Origin: JAHDCC01 sp964551835
GTDB lineage: Bacteria; Actinomycetota; Acidimicrobiia; Acidimicrobiales; SZUA-35
Direction of reading: 5' to 3'
Assembly: GCA_964551835.1 (NCBI GenBank)
Contig: CAZKEM010000044.1
Span: forward strand, 1 to 20,684
DNA length: 20,684 nucleotides
The notes under the pieces were generated by a model. The model saw only the letters and a program-made list of their open reading frames with translations, had not been told where the DNA came from and did not search any database. Below, one piece after another: positions 8,048 through 15,130 of this stretch. The translations under genes were made by a program, and so were the position numbers. The stretch's first letter is position 1. Each line of letters begins with the position of its first letter.

Positions 8048-8057
8048 ATTCTAGAAC
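8048..8057 (-). promoter_or_regulatory. -10 box / palindrome of the leftward MT0933-like promoter
   Basis: On the minus strand this reads GTTCTAGAAT, with TAGAAT as a good -10. TTCAAA 16 nt upstream is a possible -35. The predicted transcript starts near 8041, giving a leader of about 34 nt with the AGGAG site. It contains the perfect palindrome TTCTAGAA and is an exact inverted copy of 8177-8186. Confidence 0.45.
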
Positions 8058-8176
8058 ATCTAGCTGGGCTTTGAAGAAACGGGCAAGAAAGTATTAACGC
8101 GGCGCAATATCGTTTATTCCCGACGGAGGTAAGGTTGCGGTCAGTGAGCAGCCGGTGAGTAAGTTGTGGCCGAGGT

Positions 8177-8186
8177 GTTCTAGAAT
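8177..8186 (+). promoter_or_regulatory. -10 box / palindrome of the rightward four-cysteine gene promoter
   Basis: GTTCTAGAAT on the plus strand, with TAGAAT at 8181-8186 ending 6 nt before ATG 8193. The expected transcript start therefore falls on the A of the start codon, which would make the mRNA leaderless. It contains the palindrome TTCTAGAA and is the inverted copy of 8048-8057. No clear -35 is seen. Confidence 0.45.
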
Positions 8187-8192
8187 ACTTCT

Positions 8193-8561
8193 ATGGCTAT
8201 GCGTCAAGATTGTAAGTTTTACCAAAGTCGGAGTTACCCGAGTGGCGACACGATGCGCAAATGTACTCTCGATCTGGCGCCAGAGGCACCCTGGGAATGT
8301 CCGTCTGATTGCTCCGGTTATGAGCGGCGACTAGCCGACGTCAATTGGAGACATGGCTCGTTGGTTACTCCTAAAACTCCAGATGCGCCCGAAAGTGTCG
8401 GCGAAGACGACTCTGTAGCGGCGCTACTCGACGAAGCTGAGACAATTATTAATTCCGTTTCGGGTGATATGCGAGCAGCCGTAGATAGCGAGCAGGCGGC
8501 CGTTAGGCGTAAAGAGGCCAAAAGCATTAAGCGTAAACTATGGTGGCCGTTTAATCGTTGA
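8193..8561 (+). CDS. hypothetical four-cysteine protein in the suf locus
   Basis: A 122-residue protein not assigned to a family I can name. The first 45 residues hold all four cysteines, Cys7, Cys24, Cys36 and Cys40, in the pattern C-x16-C-x11-C-x3-C with 'APEAPWECPSDC' near the end, which looks like a zinc or iron-sulfur site. The middle (50-75) is polar, and 75-110 is a likely amphipathic helix. The C-terminus is basic and aromatic (KRKLWWPFNR), possibly membrane- or nucleic-acid-touching. There is no Shine-Dalgarno before ATG 8193; a -10 box 6 nt upstream suggests leaderless expression (Met3 is an alternative start). It lies between sufB and sufD, transcribed in the same direction, 113 bases before a tautomerase gene. 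A metal-related role is inference only. Confidence 0.75.
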   Translation: MAMRQDCKFYQSRSYPSGDTMRKCTLDLAPEAPWECPSDCSGYERRLADVNWRHGSLVTPKTPDAPESVGEDDSVAALLDEAETIINSVSGDMRAAVDSEQAAVRRKEAKSIKRKLWWPFNR

Positions 8562-8662
8562 TCCGAGTTTCAGCGCGTCGTTATCGATGCTGGCAGATTC
8601 GGGCCCGAGTCGAGACTGAGATGGCCCTGGTGTCTATAGCCACCCGATACGGAACCAATAAT

Positions 8663-8669
8663 GAGGAGA
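8663..8669 (+). promoter_or_regulatory. ribosome binding site fixing the tautomerase start
   Basis: GAGGAGA 5 nt upstream of ATG 8675. It rules out the longer frame beginning with TTG at 8558, and puts the expected catalytic proline directly after the initiator Met. Confidence 0.8.
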
Positions 8670-8674
8670 ATCAT

Positions 8675-9064
8675 ATGCCCTTTAATAAGCTTCACGTGCC
8701 TGAAAACCTTGCAGTGGAAACCTGCCAAGCTATAAACGATCTCTTGCACGATTGCCTCGTGGAGATCTGCGGTTCGAGTCCCGATGACTACTTTTGTGTG
8801 ATTTCACGATATGCAGCTGAGGATATGATTTTCCATCCAACCTTCCTTGGCAAGAGGGATCCAAAAGCAACGATTGTGATCGAGATAACACTTCTCTCCG
8901 GTAGATCCGACGAGCAGAAGGAAGCGCTGTTCAAGGAAGTCCGTCTGAGGCTTCAAGGAATCGACTTTAACCCGGACAATTCAATAATGTTCCTGCACGA
9001 GAACGCACCGATTGACTGGTCATTTAGTAGCGCCGGTTCGGTAAAGTCCGTGTTGGGACTGTAA
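8675..9064 (+). CDS. tautomerase family protein (Tautomerase_2-like)
   Basis: A 129-residue protein starting MPF, so Met removal would expose Pro as the N-terminal general base of the tautomerase superfamily. Matching family features are 'DLLHDCLVEICGSSPDDYF', 'MIFHPTFLGKRDPKA', the strand-turn 'IVIEITLLSGRSDEQK' with Arg76, and 'NAPIDWSFSSAG' near the C-terminus. These fit the longer Tautomerase_2 group of 4-oxalocrotonate tautomerase relatives. The usual chemistry is keto-enol tautomerisation of small 2-oxo acids, but the true substrate is unknown here. It sits between the four-cysteine gene and sufD on the same strand, with 63 bases to sufD. A link to Fe-S assembly is not evident, and the placement may be incidental. 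Confidence 0.82.
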   Translation: MPFNKLHVPENLAVETCQAINDLLHDCLVEICGSSPDDYFCVISRYAAEDMIFHPTFLGKRDPKATIVIEITLLSGRSDEQKEALFKEVRLRLQGIDFNPDNSIMFLHENAPIDWSFSSAGSVKSVLGL

Positions 9065-9127
9065 TTTTCGCCCAATACGGACCGCCCTCTGGTGGTACTA
9101 TGTCGGAGTGACGATAACCCCCTCTAG

Positions 9128-10390
9128 ATGGTGTTCAGTGCGGTATCGTTAATCGACGTGAATGAATTCTTTTCAGCAGACGCTACCTCGGACCTGCCGC
9201 CCGCTGACCACCGCGAGTCTGCGGCCAAAATGGCACAGTCGCTGGGTCTTCCAGATGGGTCTACTGAGGACTGGCGGTATAGCCCTATTGATGAGTTCGA
9301 CCTTGAATCGGTCAAACCGGTGTTAACCCGCCCTCCAAAGGCCGAACTCGATCGAAGCGATGTTGCAGCCCATGCAAATGCCGCTCACGTAACTATCATC
9401 GACGGTTGGGTTACCAACATCGACGTTGCTCAAGATTGGGAAGGCAAAGGACTACGGGTCACGACCGTTCAGCCAGAAGCCGTCGATCTAGACGATTCCG
9501 CGACTATCTTCGACTACCTCCACCAAGCGTTCAGTCCTGAAACGTTGTTGATCGAATCCGAGCGCAATGTGGTGGTCACCGAACCCGTGGTCATCGAAAC
9601 CCACCACAGCGGCGGCCCAAAAGCAGGTTTCCCGTCGGTTGTCGTGAAAGCAGGTGAGAACAGCCAACTTACGGTTATCGAACGTCAAAGCGCCGCCGAG
9701 GGCGACGGCATCACGGTCACCCGCTTGACCGAATCGGTAGCGAACGCAGCGAACCTTGGCTACATCACTATTCAAGACCTCAACGACCAGCACGTACAGG
9801 TCGCCAGACTACGGGCGTCAGTCGGAGCACAGGCCAAACTTGTTGGCGGCTACGTCTCCTTTGGCGGCAAATATGCCCGGGTGCGCACCGACGTTTCGCT
9901 TGATGGCAGGGGAGCCAACGGCGATTTGGTAGGCGCATACTATGGTGACGGAGACCAGGTCCTCGATTTTCGTACGTTCCAGCATCACCGGGCTCGAGAC
10001 ACCCGAAGTGACCTCTTGTTTAAGGGCTCCCTAGATGACAAATCCGGTTCGGTCTACACCGGGATGATTAACATTCACCCAGACGGCGCAGGTTCAAACG
10101 CATTTCAGACCAACCGCAATATTAAACTCAGCGAAGAAGCATGGGCCTGGTCGGTTCCGAACCTTGAAATCGAGAATAGCGATGTCCGATGCAGCCACGC
10201 AACCACCGTTAACCCAATCGATGAAGATCAGGAGTTCTACCTACAGGCGAGGGGAGTCCCTCCAGTAGAAGCAGATCGGCTGATCGTCGCCGGTTTCTTT
10301 GATGAAGCCGTCAACCGTTTACCAAACGAGGCCGCCCAAGTCGAAGCTCGCCGACTAATCGCCAACAAACTAAGCAGACGAGAAAAATGA
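9128..10390 (+). CDS. sufD: Fe-S cluster assembly protein SufD
   Basis: A SufB paralogue that completes the SufBC2D scaffold and is needed for iron acquisition into the complex. It has 420 residues. The N-terminal helical region includes 'LPDGSTEDWRYSPIDEFDLE' in outline, typical of SufD. A long beta-helix core follows, then the conserved C-terminal block DVRCSHATT with Cys355 and His357 (equivalent to E. coli Cys358 and His360), and 'ARGVPPVEADRLIVAGFFDEAV'. No Shine-Dalgarno is close to ATG 9128. A TACTAT at 9096-9101 may be a -10, so this cassette seems to have its own promoter. The stop overlaps the next gene's start in ATGA, which indicates translational coupling. Confidence 0.95.
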   Translation: MVFSAVSLIDVNEFFSADATSDLPPADHRESAAKMAQSLGLPDGSTEDWRYSPIDEFDLESVKPVLTRPPKAELDRSDVAAHANAAHVTIIDGWVTNIDVAQDWEGKGLRVTTVQPEAVDLDDSATIFDYLHQAFSPETLLIESERNVVVTEPVVIETHHSGGPKAGFPSVVVKAGENSQLTVIERQSAAEGDGITVTRLTESVANAANLGYITIQDLNDQHVQVARLRASVGAQAKLVGGYVSFGGKYARVRTDVSLDGRGANGDLVGAYYGDGDQVLDFRTFQHHRARDTRSDLLFKGSLDDKSGSVYTGMINIHPDGAGSNAFQTNRNIKLSEEAWAWSVPNLEIENSDVRCSHATTVNPIDEDQEFYLQARGVPPVEADRLIVAGFFDEAVNRLPNEAAQVEARRLIANKLSRREK

Positions 10391-10710
10391 CTGAAGCCAC
10401 ACCAGTAGAACTCTGCCGCCTTGATGATCTTGTCTCGGGCTCCGCCAAGCGGTTTGATATCGGAGATCACCGACTTTCAGTCATTCGCCTCGGTGACGAC
10501 GTTTTTGTCATCGGCGACGAATGTACCCACGCCGATTTTTCTCTTTCGGATGGCGAGGTCGATGAATCGGAACGGACCATCGAATGTCCGAAACACGGCG
10601 CCTTGTTTTCGATCGAAGATGGCGAACCTGGTTGCCTACCGGCAACGAAGGCAGTCCCCACCTATTCCGCAAAAGTTGAAGATGCAATGGTGAAGGTAGT
10701 ACTTTCATGA
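10387..10710 (+). CDS. Rieske [2Fe-2S] ferredoxin of the suf operon
   Basis: A 107-residue soluble Rieske protein. Cluster ligands are visible as CTH (Cys46, His48) and CPKH (Cys67, His70), the spacing used by Rieske ferredoxins of ring-hydroxylating dioxygenases. It overlaps sufD and sufC1 by ATGA at both ends, so the three are translated together. A Rieske ferredoxin between sufD and sufC is a known arrangement in actinobacterial suf operons, for example in Streptomyces. It is often annotated as a dioxygenase ferredoxin subunit, but no oxygenase is nearby. A role as electron donor or as a client of cluster assembly is inferred. Confidence 0.93.
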   Translation: MTEATPVELCRLDDLVSGSAKRFDIGDHRLSVIRLGDDVFVIGDECTHADFSLSDGEVDESERTIECPKHGALFSIEDGEPGCLPATKAVPTYSAKVEDAMVKVVLS

Positions 10711-11450
10711 CCCCCAATCACACGCTCGAAATATCTGGTTTGGCAGCGACTGTCGCCGGTTCACAGATTCTAAATGGTGTCGACTTAACAGTCCGCTCGG
10801 GTGAAGTCCACGCCATCATGGGTCCGAACGGGTCCGGCAAGTCAACATTGTCGCATGTCTTGATGGGCAAACCAGGCTATGAAGTAACAGCTGGAACAGT
10901 CACACTCGACGGGGCTGACCTTCTCGCAATGGCCACATGGCAGCGAGCTCAAGCAGGGTTGTTCCTCGCGATGCAGTACCCAATTGAAGTTCCCGGCGTT
11001 CGTCTAACCGATGTGCTCGAAGCTAGTCTGGCGACCGACCTCTCAGCGGATGACGCGCAGTCAAAGCTAGAACAAGAAGCTGATGAACTCGGCCTTGAAG
11101 CCAAGATGCTCGACCGTGCCCTCAACGTCGATATGAGCGGCGGCGAAAAGAAGCGATACGAAACTATGCAACTATCGGTTCTTCGACCAGCGATAGCGGT
11201 CTTAGACGAACTTGACTCGGGCCTCGACGTTGACGGTCTACGAATCGCGTCGAAGCGTGTTGAGAAAGCCACCGAAGAAGACGGCCTGGGAGTATTGGTC
11301 ATCACCCACTACAGTCGCCTTCTTGATGAGCTGAAGCCTGATCAGGTCCACATCCTTTCAGACGGCAAAATCGTCGACTCCGGCGGCCCGGAACTCGCAA
11401 GCACGGTCGAAGAGTCTGGCTATGGCGCCTACACCGGCGCATCTGCGTAG
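10707..11450 (+). CDS. sufC: Fe-S assembly ATPase SufC (paralogue 1, actinobacterial type)
   Basis: ABC-type ATPase that drives rearrangement of the SufB-SufD scaffold. It has 247 residues. Walker A is GPNGSGKST (39-47), the Q-loop Gln90 sits in LFLAMQYP, the signature is MSGGEKKR (143-150), Walker B is AVLDELDSGLD with catalytic Glu168, and the switch His is at 201 (ITHYSR). All catalytic parts are present. It diverges from the usual SufC around the signature (LNVDMSGGEKKRYET instead of GFSGGEKKRNE) and in Walker B (DELDS instead of DETDS/DEIDS). It is cotranscribed with sufD and the Rieske gene by ATGA overlap. A second, more canonical SufC lies at 14295-15056 on the other strand, so the partner each one serves is open. 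Confidence 0.95.
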   Translation: MTPNHTLEISGLAATVAGSQILNGVDLTVRSGEVHAIMGPNGSGKSTLSHVLMGKPGYEVTAGTVTLDGADLLAMATWQRAQAGLFLAMQYPIEVPGVRLTDVLEASLATDLSADDAQSKLEQEADELGLEAKMLDRALNVDMSGGEKKRYETMQLSVLRPAIAVLDELDSGLDVDGLRIASKRVEKATEEDGLGVLVITHYSRLLDELKPDQVHILSDGKIVDSGGPELASTVEESGYGAYTGASA

Positions 11451-11459
11451 ACTTCAGGT

Positions 11460-11753
11460 ATGGCTACGAAGTTGACCGACCGCGAAATAGATGTTGCCAT
11501 CGGGTCATTGCCTGACTGGGAGCGCGTCGGTGACGAAATGAGGGCCGAGTTCTCCTTCGCCGATTTTCGTGAAGCCTTTGGGTTTATGTCGGAAATGTCG
11601 ATGTGGGCCGAAAAATTGAACCATCACCCGTCTTGGTCTAACACGTACAACCGGGTCGAGGTTGCCTTAACGACTCACGACGTAGATGGCATTAGCGAAC
11701 TCGACCTGCAGTTAGCCGAAGCGATGAGTGACGCATTTAAGAAGCGAAGTTAA
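11460..11753 (+). CDS. 4a-hydroxytetrahydrobiopterin (pterin-4a-carbinolamine) dehydratase
   Basis: A 97-residue PCD/DCoH-family protein that dehydrates 4a-hydroxytetrahydropterin formed by aromatic amino acid hydroxylases. Bacterial members may also act in pterin or molybdopterin metabolism. The active-site block is EKLNHHPSW (His55, His56, Pro57), followed by 'NRVEVALTTHD' with His73, as in the family. It starts 9 bases after the sufC1 stop with a weak AGGT upstream, so it is very likely the last gene of the sufD cassette. GTP cyclohydrolase I (folE), which begins pterin synthesis, lies 4.4 kb away, and no phenylalanine hydroxylase is in the window. It faces the histidine phosphatase gene with only 18 bases between the stops. 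Confidence 0.9.
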   Translation: MATKLTDREIDVAIGSLPDWERVGDEMRAEFSFADFREAFGFMSEMSMWAEKLNHHPSWSNTYNRVEVALTTHDVDGISELDLQLAEAMSDAFKKRS

Positions 11754-11771
11754 CGGCCGGCTCACCGTAGC

Positions 11772-12512
11772 TTACTCCCAACTCGGTTTGCCGGAGTTGG
11801 TCAGCCCAGCGTCGGCCAGGAACGTGTATTCATTGAGTGTATCGATGACTTGGCCGTGATCGTCAAACCGAACTCTGCTGACCGAGCAGTGTTTGGGTCG
11901 AAAAAACATATCGACTTCAAGCCCAAGTAGGTGGCTCAGGTAGACGTTCTTGACGCCTCCGTGGCAAACGACAGCCACTGTTGAGCCTCTATTATCATCC
12001 AAGATCGTTTGAAGGGCGTTAACGATCCGTTCTCGGAACTGGCTTGACCGTTCGCCCCGCTCGTAGGCATCCCACTTCCGGGTCTTCCTGAACTGGTCGT
12101 GCATCTGGGCGAATTCAAGCAATCCGAGGGTCTCGACCGCTGACACATCTTGAGGGAGCTCGTTGAACATTCGAATCTCTTCGAGTTCTTCGATTTCTAT
12201 AACGTCGAAAGGGTAGTGGCCTGCGATTGCGGCCGCGGTGTCTCTTGCCCGTTCAAGCTTAGATGAATAGATAACGTCAACTTTTGTGTCGGCCAGGTAG
12301 CCGGCAACGGCCGCCGCTTGGCGGTGTCCAAGGTCGGACAATGGCGGGTCAACCCACTCGCCAACTGGAGCAAGGCGATCTGGCCAGACTTGCTCGCCGT
12401 GGCGAACCAGTAGGAGTTGGCCCGCATCGGGGCTTTGGGACATGAAGATTGCGTTGTCGATTTGCTTTGAAGTCACGCCCTTCAGTAAAGCAGACTGGCG
12501 GTGGTTCGGCAT
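11772..12512 (-). CDS. histidine phosphatase (phosphoglycerate mutase-like) family protein
   Basis: The catalytic RHG is in LLLVRHGEQVW (Arg37, His38), the second Arg probably in SSKLERARDTA (Arg88), and the second catalytic His in VVCHGGVKN (His184). This is the complete histidine phosphatase set. Substrates in the superfamily range from phosphoglycerates to cofactor and nucleotide phosphates; none can be named here. The start is uncertain: ATG 12512 gives 246 residues, while ATG 12443 (Met24) puts the RHG motif near the N-terminus as is usual. Neither has a clear Shine-Dalgarno. It lies 60 bases downstream of sufU on the same strand and may be read through from the sufC2-sufS-sufU operon. 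Confidence 0.9.
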   Translation of the reverse strand: MPNHRQSALLKGVTSKQIDNAIFMSQSPDAGQLLLVRHGEQVWPDRLAPVGEWVDPPLSDLGHRQAAAVAGYLADTKVDVIYSSKLERARDTAAAIAGHYPFDVIEIEELEEIRMFNELPQDVSAVETLGLLEFAQMHDQFRKTRKWDAYERGERSSQFRERIVNALQTILDDNRGSTVAVVCHGGVKNVYLSHLLGLEVDMFFRPKHCSVSRVRFDDHGQVIDTLNEYTFLADAGLTNSGKPSWE

Positions 12513-12572
12513 GGTCGCGCCAAGCCGAACCCGAACGCCTCGGGTGGCATCGCGATTCTCGCCCGGAGGTCT

Positions 12573-13058
12573 CTAGCCTTGGTTGGCTTCGTTTAGTTCC
12601 GCAAATGCCTGGTTCAGTGTATTCCAACCCAACGTGGCGCATTTGATGCGAACAGGGAACTTTACGACGCCCCTCAACGCCTCAAGATCACCGAGCTTTA
12701 GTTCAGCGGTCGCTACGGAAGTCTTGTCGTCATCGTCATGGTCGAGGCTTGATTCGTGAATCGACATCATCGACTTAAAGGCCGCCGTCACTTGTTCGGC
12801 TTCCTCGATCGTTTTGCCCTTAACGGCGGCTGACATCATCGAAGCTGAAGATTGTGAAATTGAGCAACCTTGTCCCGAAATCTTTAGATCGTTGATGATT
12901 CCGTCGTTGTCAACATCCAAGTAGACGACTATTTCATCTCCACAAAGCGGGTTGAAACCCTCTGTTCGGCTCGCAGGAGGCTCGAGTTCGCCACGGTTAC
13001 GAGGGTTTCGATAGTGGTCCAGAACTATTTCTCGATAGAGATCTTCAAGGCCTGACAC
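12573..13058 (-). CDS. sufU: SufU, zinc-dependent sulfur acceptor for SufS
   Basis: A 161-residue IscU-like protein of the SufU type. In Gram-positive bacteria it takes persulfide sulfur from SufS and passes it to SufB. Zinc/active residues are Cys39 and Asp41 (PLCGDE), Cys65 (GQGCSISQSSASMM) and Cys140 (VRIKCATLGW), matching B. subtilis Cys41, Asp43, Cys66 and Cys128. The insertion between the second and third Cys is the SufU-specific region. A GTG start has AGGAG overlapping the sufS stop 4 nt upstream, and the gap to sufS is 7 bases, so the two are coupled. The helical segment around 80-110 includes an acidic run (DHDDDD). Confidence 0.95.
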   Translation of the reverse strand: MSGLEDLYREIVLDHYRNPRNRGELEPPASRTEGFNPLCGDEIVVYLDVDNDGIINDLKISGQGCSISQSSASMMSAAVKGKTIEEAEQVTAAFKSMMSIHESSLDHDDDDKTSVATAELKLGDLEALRGVVKFPVRIKCATLGWNTLNQAFAELNEANQG

Positions 13059-13065
13059 GGTACTC

Positions 13066-14298
13066 CTAGAGTGCGAAAAAGTCGTTTGCAGCTACCAACG
13101 CAGCGCCTAAGGCATCCACGTCGTCGGTGTCGTTATAGATATACAGACTGGCACGCGCAGTGGCAGAAACCCCCATTTTCTTCATGAGAGGTTTGGCACA
13201 GTGGTGTCCGGGACGAATACAAACAGCGTATTGATCGAGCATCTGACTTGTGTCATGGGCATGTACGGTCTCTAGTCCGATCGAGAAAACGGCCCCCCGG
13301 CCAGCGGCTTTCGACGGACCATAGATGGTTAGGTTCTCGCCGACAATATCAGGTAGTGTCTTCAGCGCGTATTTGGTTAGTTCGTGTTCGTGGGCGGCAA
13401 TGGCGCCCATCCCCAAGGCTTCCAAGTAGTTAACGGCTGCATGCAAGCCGATTGCCTGAACAATCGGAGGAGTTCCAGCCTCGAACTTGGCCGGGAGTGC
13501 TGCGCTGATGAAGTCCTCGCGGGTTACATTGAGAATCATGCCCCCGCCACCGAGAAACGGCGGCATCGCGTCCAGCAACTCTTCGCGACCCCAGAGAACA
13601 CCAATGCCAGTCGGTCCTAACATTTTGTGCCCGCTGAACGCGATGAAGTCAACGTCGGATTTAACAACGTCGGTGGCTGAGTGGGGCACCGATTGGCAGG
13701 CATCTACCAGCACGGTCGCACCGGCCTTGCGGGCGGCAGCCACCAAGACGTCCATCGGAGGTGTTGTTCCAAGGACATTCGACATTTGCGCAAACGACAA
13801 GAGTTTTGCACCGTCGAGCAGTTGATCTAGGTTACTCAGGTCGAGGTTATAGTCGTCGTCGATTTCAATCCAACGGATCTCGAACCCAACTTCGGCGGAG
13901 AGTATCTGCCACGGAACGATGTTGGCGTGGTGTTCCATCAAGGTCAACACAATCGCATCGTCGGGACCAAGGTTGGCTCGTCCCCAGCTTTGAGCGACCA
14001 GATTGATAGCTTCGGTCGCGTTCTTTGTGAAAATGACTTCGTTGGAGTTCGGTGCGCCGATAAACGAAGCCACCGCTTTTCTAGCGGCTTCAAACCTGTT
14101 GGTAGCTCGCTCTGCCAACTGATATACGCCACGGTGAACGTTTGCGTAGTCGGATTGAGCGAACGACGTCATAGCATCTACTACTTGGTTGGGTCGCTGA
14201 GAAGAGGCCGCCGAATCGAGAAAGACTAATGGCTTGCCGTCCTGTTGTTGAGCTAGGATCGGAAAGTCTTGTTTGATGCGAGTTACATCTAGTGTCAT
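13066..14298 (-). CDS. sufS: cysteine desulfurase SufS
   Basis: A 410-residue PLP enzyme (group II NifS/SufS type) that takes sulfur from cysteine as a persulfide for cluster assembly. Features in order are LDSAASSQRP near the N-terminus, EHHAN (His124, ring stacking), LVDACQSVPH (Asp200 pairs with the PLP nitrogen), FSGHKMLGPTG (Lys225, Schiff base), GTP near 276 and RPGHHCAKP with catalytic Cys367 on the short extended lobe typical of SufS. The start ATG overlaps the sufC2 stop (ATGA), and the stop is 7 bases before sufU, so sufC2-sufS-sufU form one operon. No truncation or missing catalytic residue is seen. Confidence 0.97.
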   Translation of the reverse strand: MTLDVTRIKQDFPILAQQQDGKPLVFLDSAASSQRPNQVVDAMTSFAQSDYANVHRGVYQLAERATNRFEAARKAVASFIGAPNSNEVIFTKNATEAINLVAQSWGRANLGPDDAIVLTLMEHHANIVPWQILSAEVGFEIRWIEIDDDYNLDLSNLDQLLDGAKLLSFAQMSNVLGTTPPMDVLVAAARKAGATVLVDACQSVPHSATDVVKSDVDFIAFSGHKMLGPTGIGVLWGREELLDAMPPFLGGGGMILNVTREDFISAALPAKFEAGTPPIVQAIGLHAAVNYLEALGMGAIAAHEHELTKYALKTLPDIVGENLTIYGPSKAAGRGAVFSIGLETVHAHDTSQMLDQYAVCIRPGHHCAKPLMKKMGVSATARASLYIYNDTDDVDALGAALVAANDFFAL

Positions 14299-15056
14299 CG
14301 AAAACTCTCGTAGCCTTCATCTTCGAGCTTGTGAGCAAGCTCCGGTCCGCCTGAAGCAACTACCTTCCCATCAAACAGGACATGTACGACGTCGGGTTTG
14401 AGGTGATCCAGTAACCGCTGATAGTGGGTAATTGCGAGAGTGCCAAGTTTAGGGCGCTCGGCCCGTATCGCCTGGACACCTTTTGCGACTGTCTGGAGGG
14501 CGTCAACATCGAGACCCGAATCGGTTTCGTCGAGAATCGCCATCTCGGGTTCGAGGACTGCCATCTGCAAGATTTCATTTCGCTTCTTCTCGCCACCAGA
14601 AAATCCTTCGTTTAGGTAGCGCTCCATGAATGCTGGATCCATGTCGAGTTTTTCCATCCATTCCATAAGCGATAGGCGAAGCTCCAGGACACTCATATCT
14701 ATTCCTTTTCGAGCGCTAAGTGCTTGCCGAAGAAAGTTCAATACCGAAACCCCCGAAATTTCTTGCGGGTATTGAAACGCGAGGAATAAGCCGGCTTTGC
14801 CGCGAACGTCGATATCCCATTCGGTTATATCGGAACCTTGGAATAGGATTTTGCCACCGGTAATCTCGTACTCTGGCGAGCCGAGCAGAGCGCTTGCAAG
14901 CGTCGACTTCCCCGAGCCGTTGGGTCCCATCAATGCATGCACTTCGCCGTGGTTCACTGTGAGGGAGACGCCCTTCAAGATTTCGACTGCAGGTTCGGTA
15001 TCGGAACCGACCGTCGAGATATGAAGATCTGAGACTTCGAATAACGGAGTAGTCAT
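14295..15056 (-). CDS. sufC: second Fe-S assembly ATPase SufC (paralogue 2, canonical type)
   Basis: A 253-residue ABC ATPase with Walker A GPNGSGKST (44-52), Q-loop LFLAFQYP (Gln95), signature GFSGGEKKRNEILQM (from 151), Walker B AILDETDSGLD (Glu177) and switch His211. These match the canonical SufC consensus more closely than paralogue 1. The frame is open to 15104, but ATG 15056 gives a normal N-terminus. It has no Shine-Dalgarno; a TAAGCT box ends 8 nt before it, so the transcript may be leaderless. It heads the operon sufC2-sufS-sufU on the strand opposite sufD-Rieske-sufC1. The two SufC proteins differ over most of their helical domain, so this is an old paralogy or a transfer, not a recent copy. 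Confidence 0.95.
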   Translation of the reverse strand: MTTPLFEVSDLHISTVGSDTEPAVEILKGVSLTVNHGEVHALMGPNGSGKSTLASALLGSPEYEITGGKILFQGSDITEWDIDVRGKAGLFLAFQYPQEISGVSVLNFLRQALSARKGIDMSVLELRLSLMEWMEKLDMDPAFMERYLNEGFSGGEKKRNEILQMAVLEPEMAILDETDSGLDVDALQTVAKGVQAIRAERPKLGTLAITHYQRLLDHLKPDVVHVLFDGKVVASGGPELAHKLEDEGYESFR

Positions 15057-15064
15057 ATAGATAC

Positions 15065-15070
15065 AGCTTA
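15065..15070 (-). promoter_or_regulatory. candidate -10 box of the sufC2-sufS-sufU operon
   Basis: TAAGCT on the minus strand, followed by 8 nt and ATG 15056. The same hexamer at the same distance precedes folE. With no Shine-Dalgarno this suggests a leaderless mRNA. Confidence 0.4.
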
Positions 15071-15130
15071 CGGTGTTTGTGTCTGTAGGGCAGCCAACTG
15101 TCAACGATCATTCATGTGACACATTAGGCC

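Noticed and set aside
8558..8674. Longer tautomerase frame starting with TTG at 8558, overlapping the four-cysteine gene stop
   Set aside because: GAGGAGA lies directly before ATG 8675, which also places the expected catalytic Pro at position 2; the extension has no family similarity.
11778..11800. Hairpin CCAACTC...GAGTTGG near the convergent ends of the PCD and histidine phosphatase genes
   Set aside because: It lies inside the coding end of the phosphatase and has no T tract on either side, so I do not call it a terminator.
12525..12545. Inverted repeat ACCCGA...TCGGGT between sufU and the histidine phosphatase
   Set aside because: Six-bp stem without a T tract; too weak to call a terminator, and the two genes may be cotranscribed.
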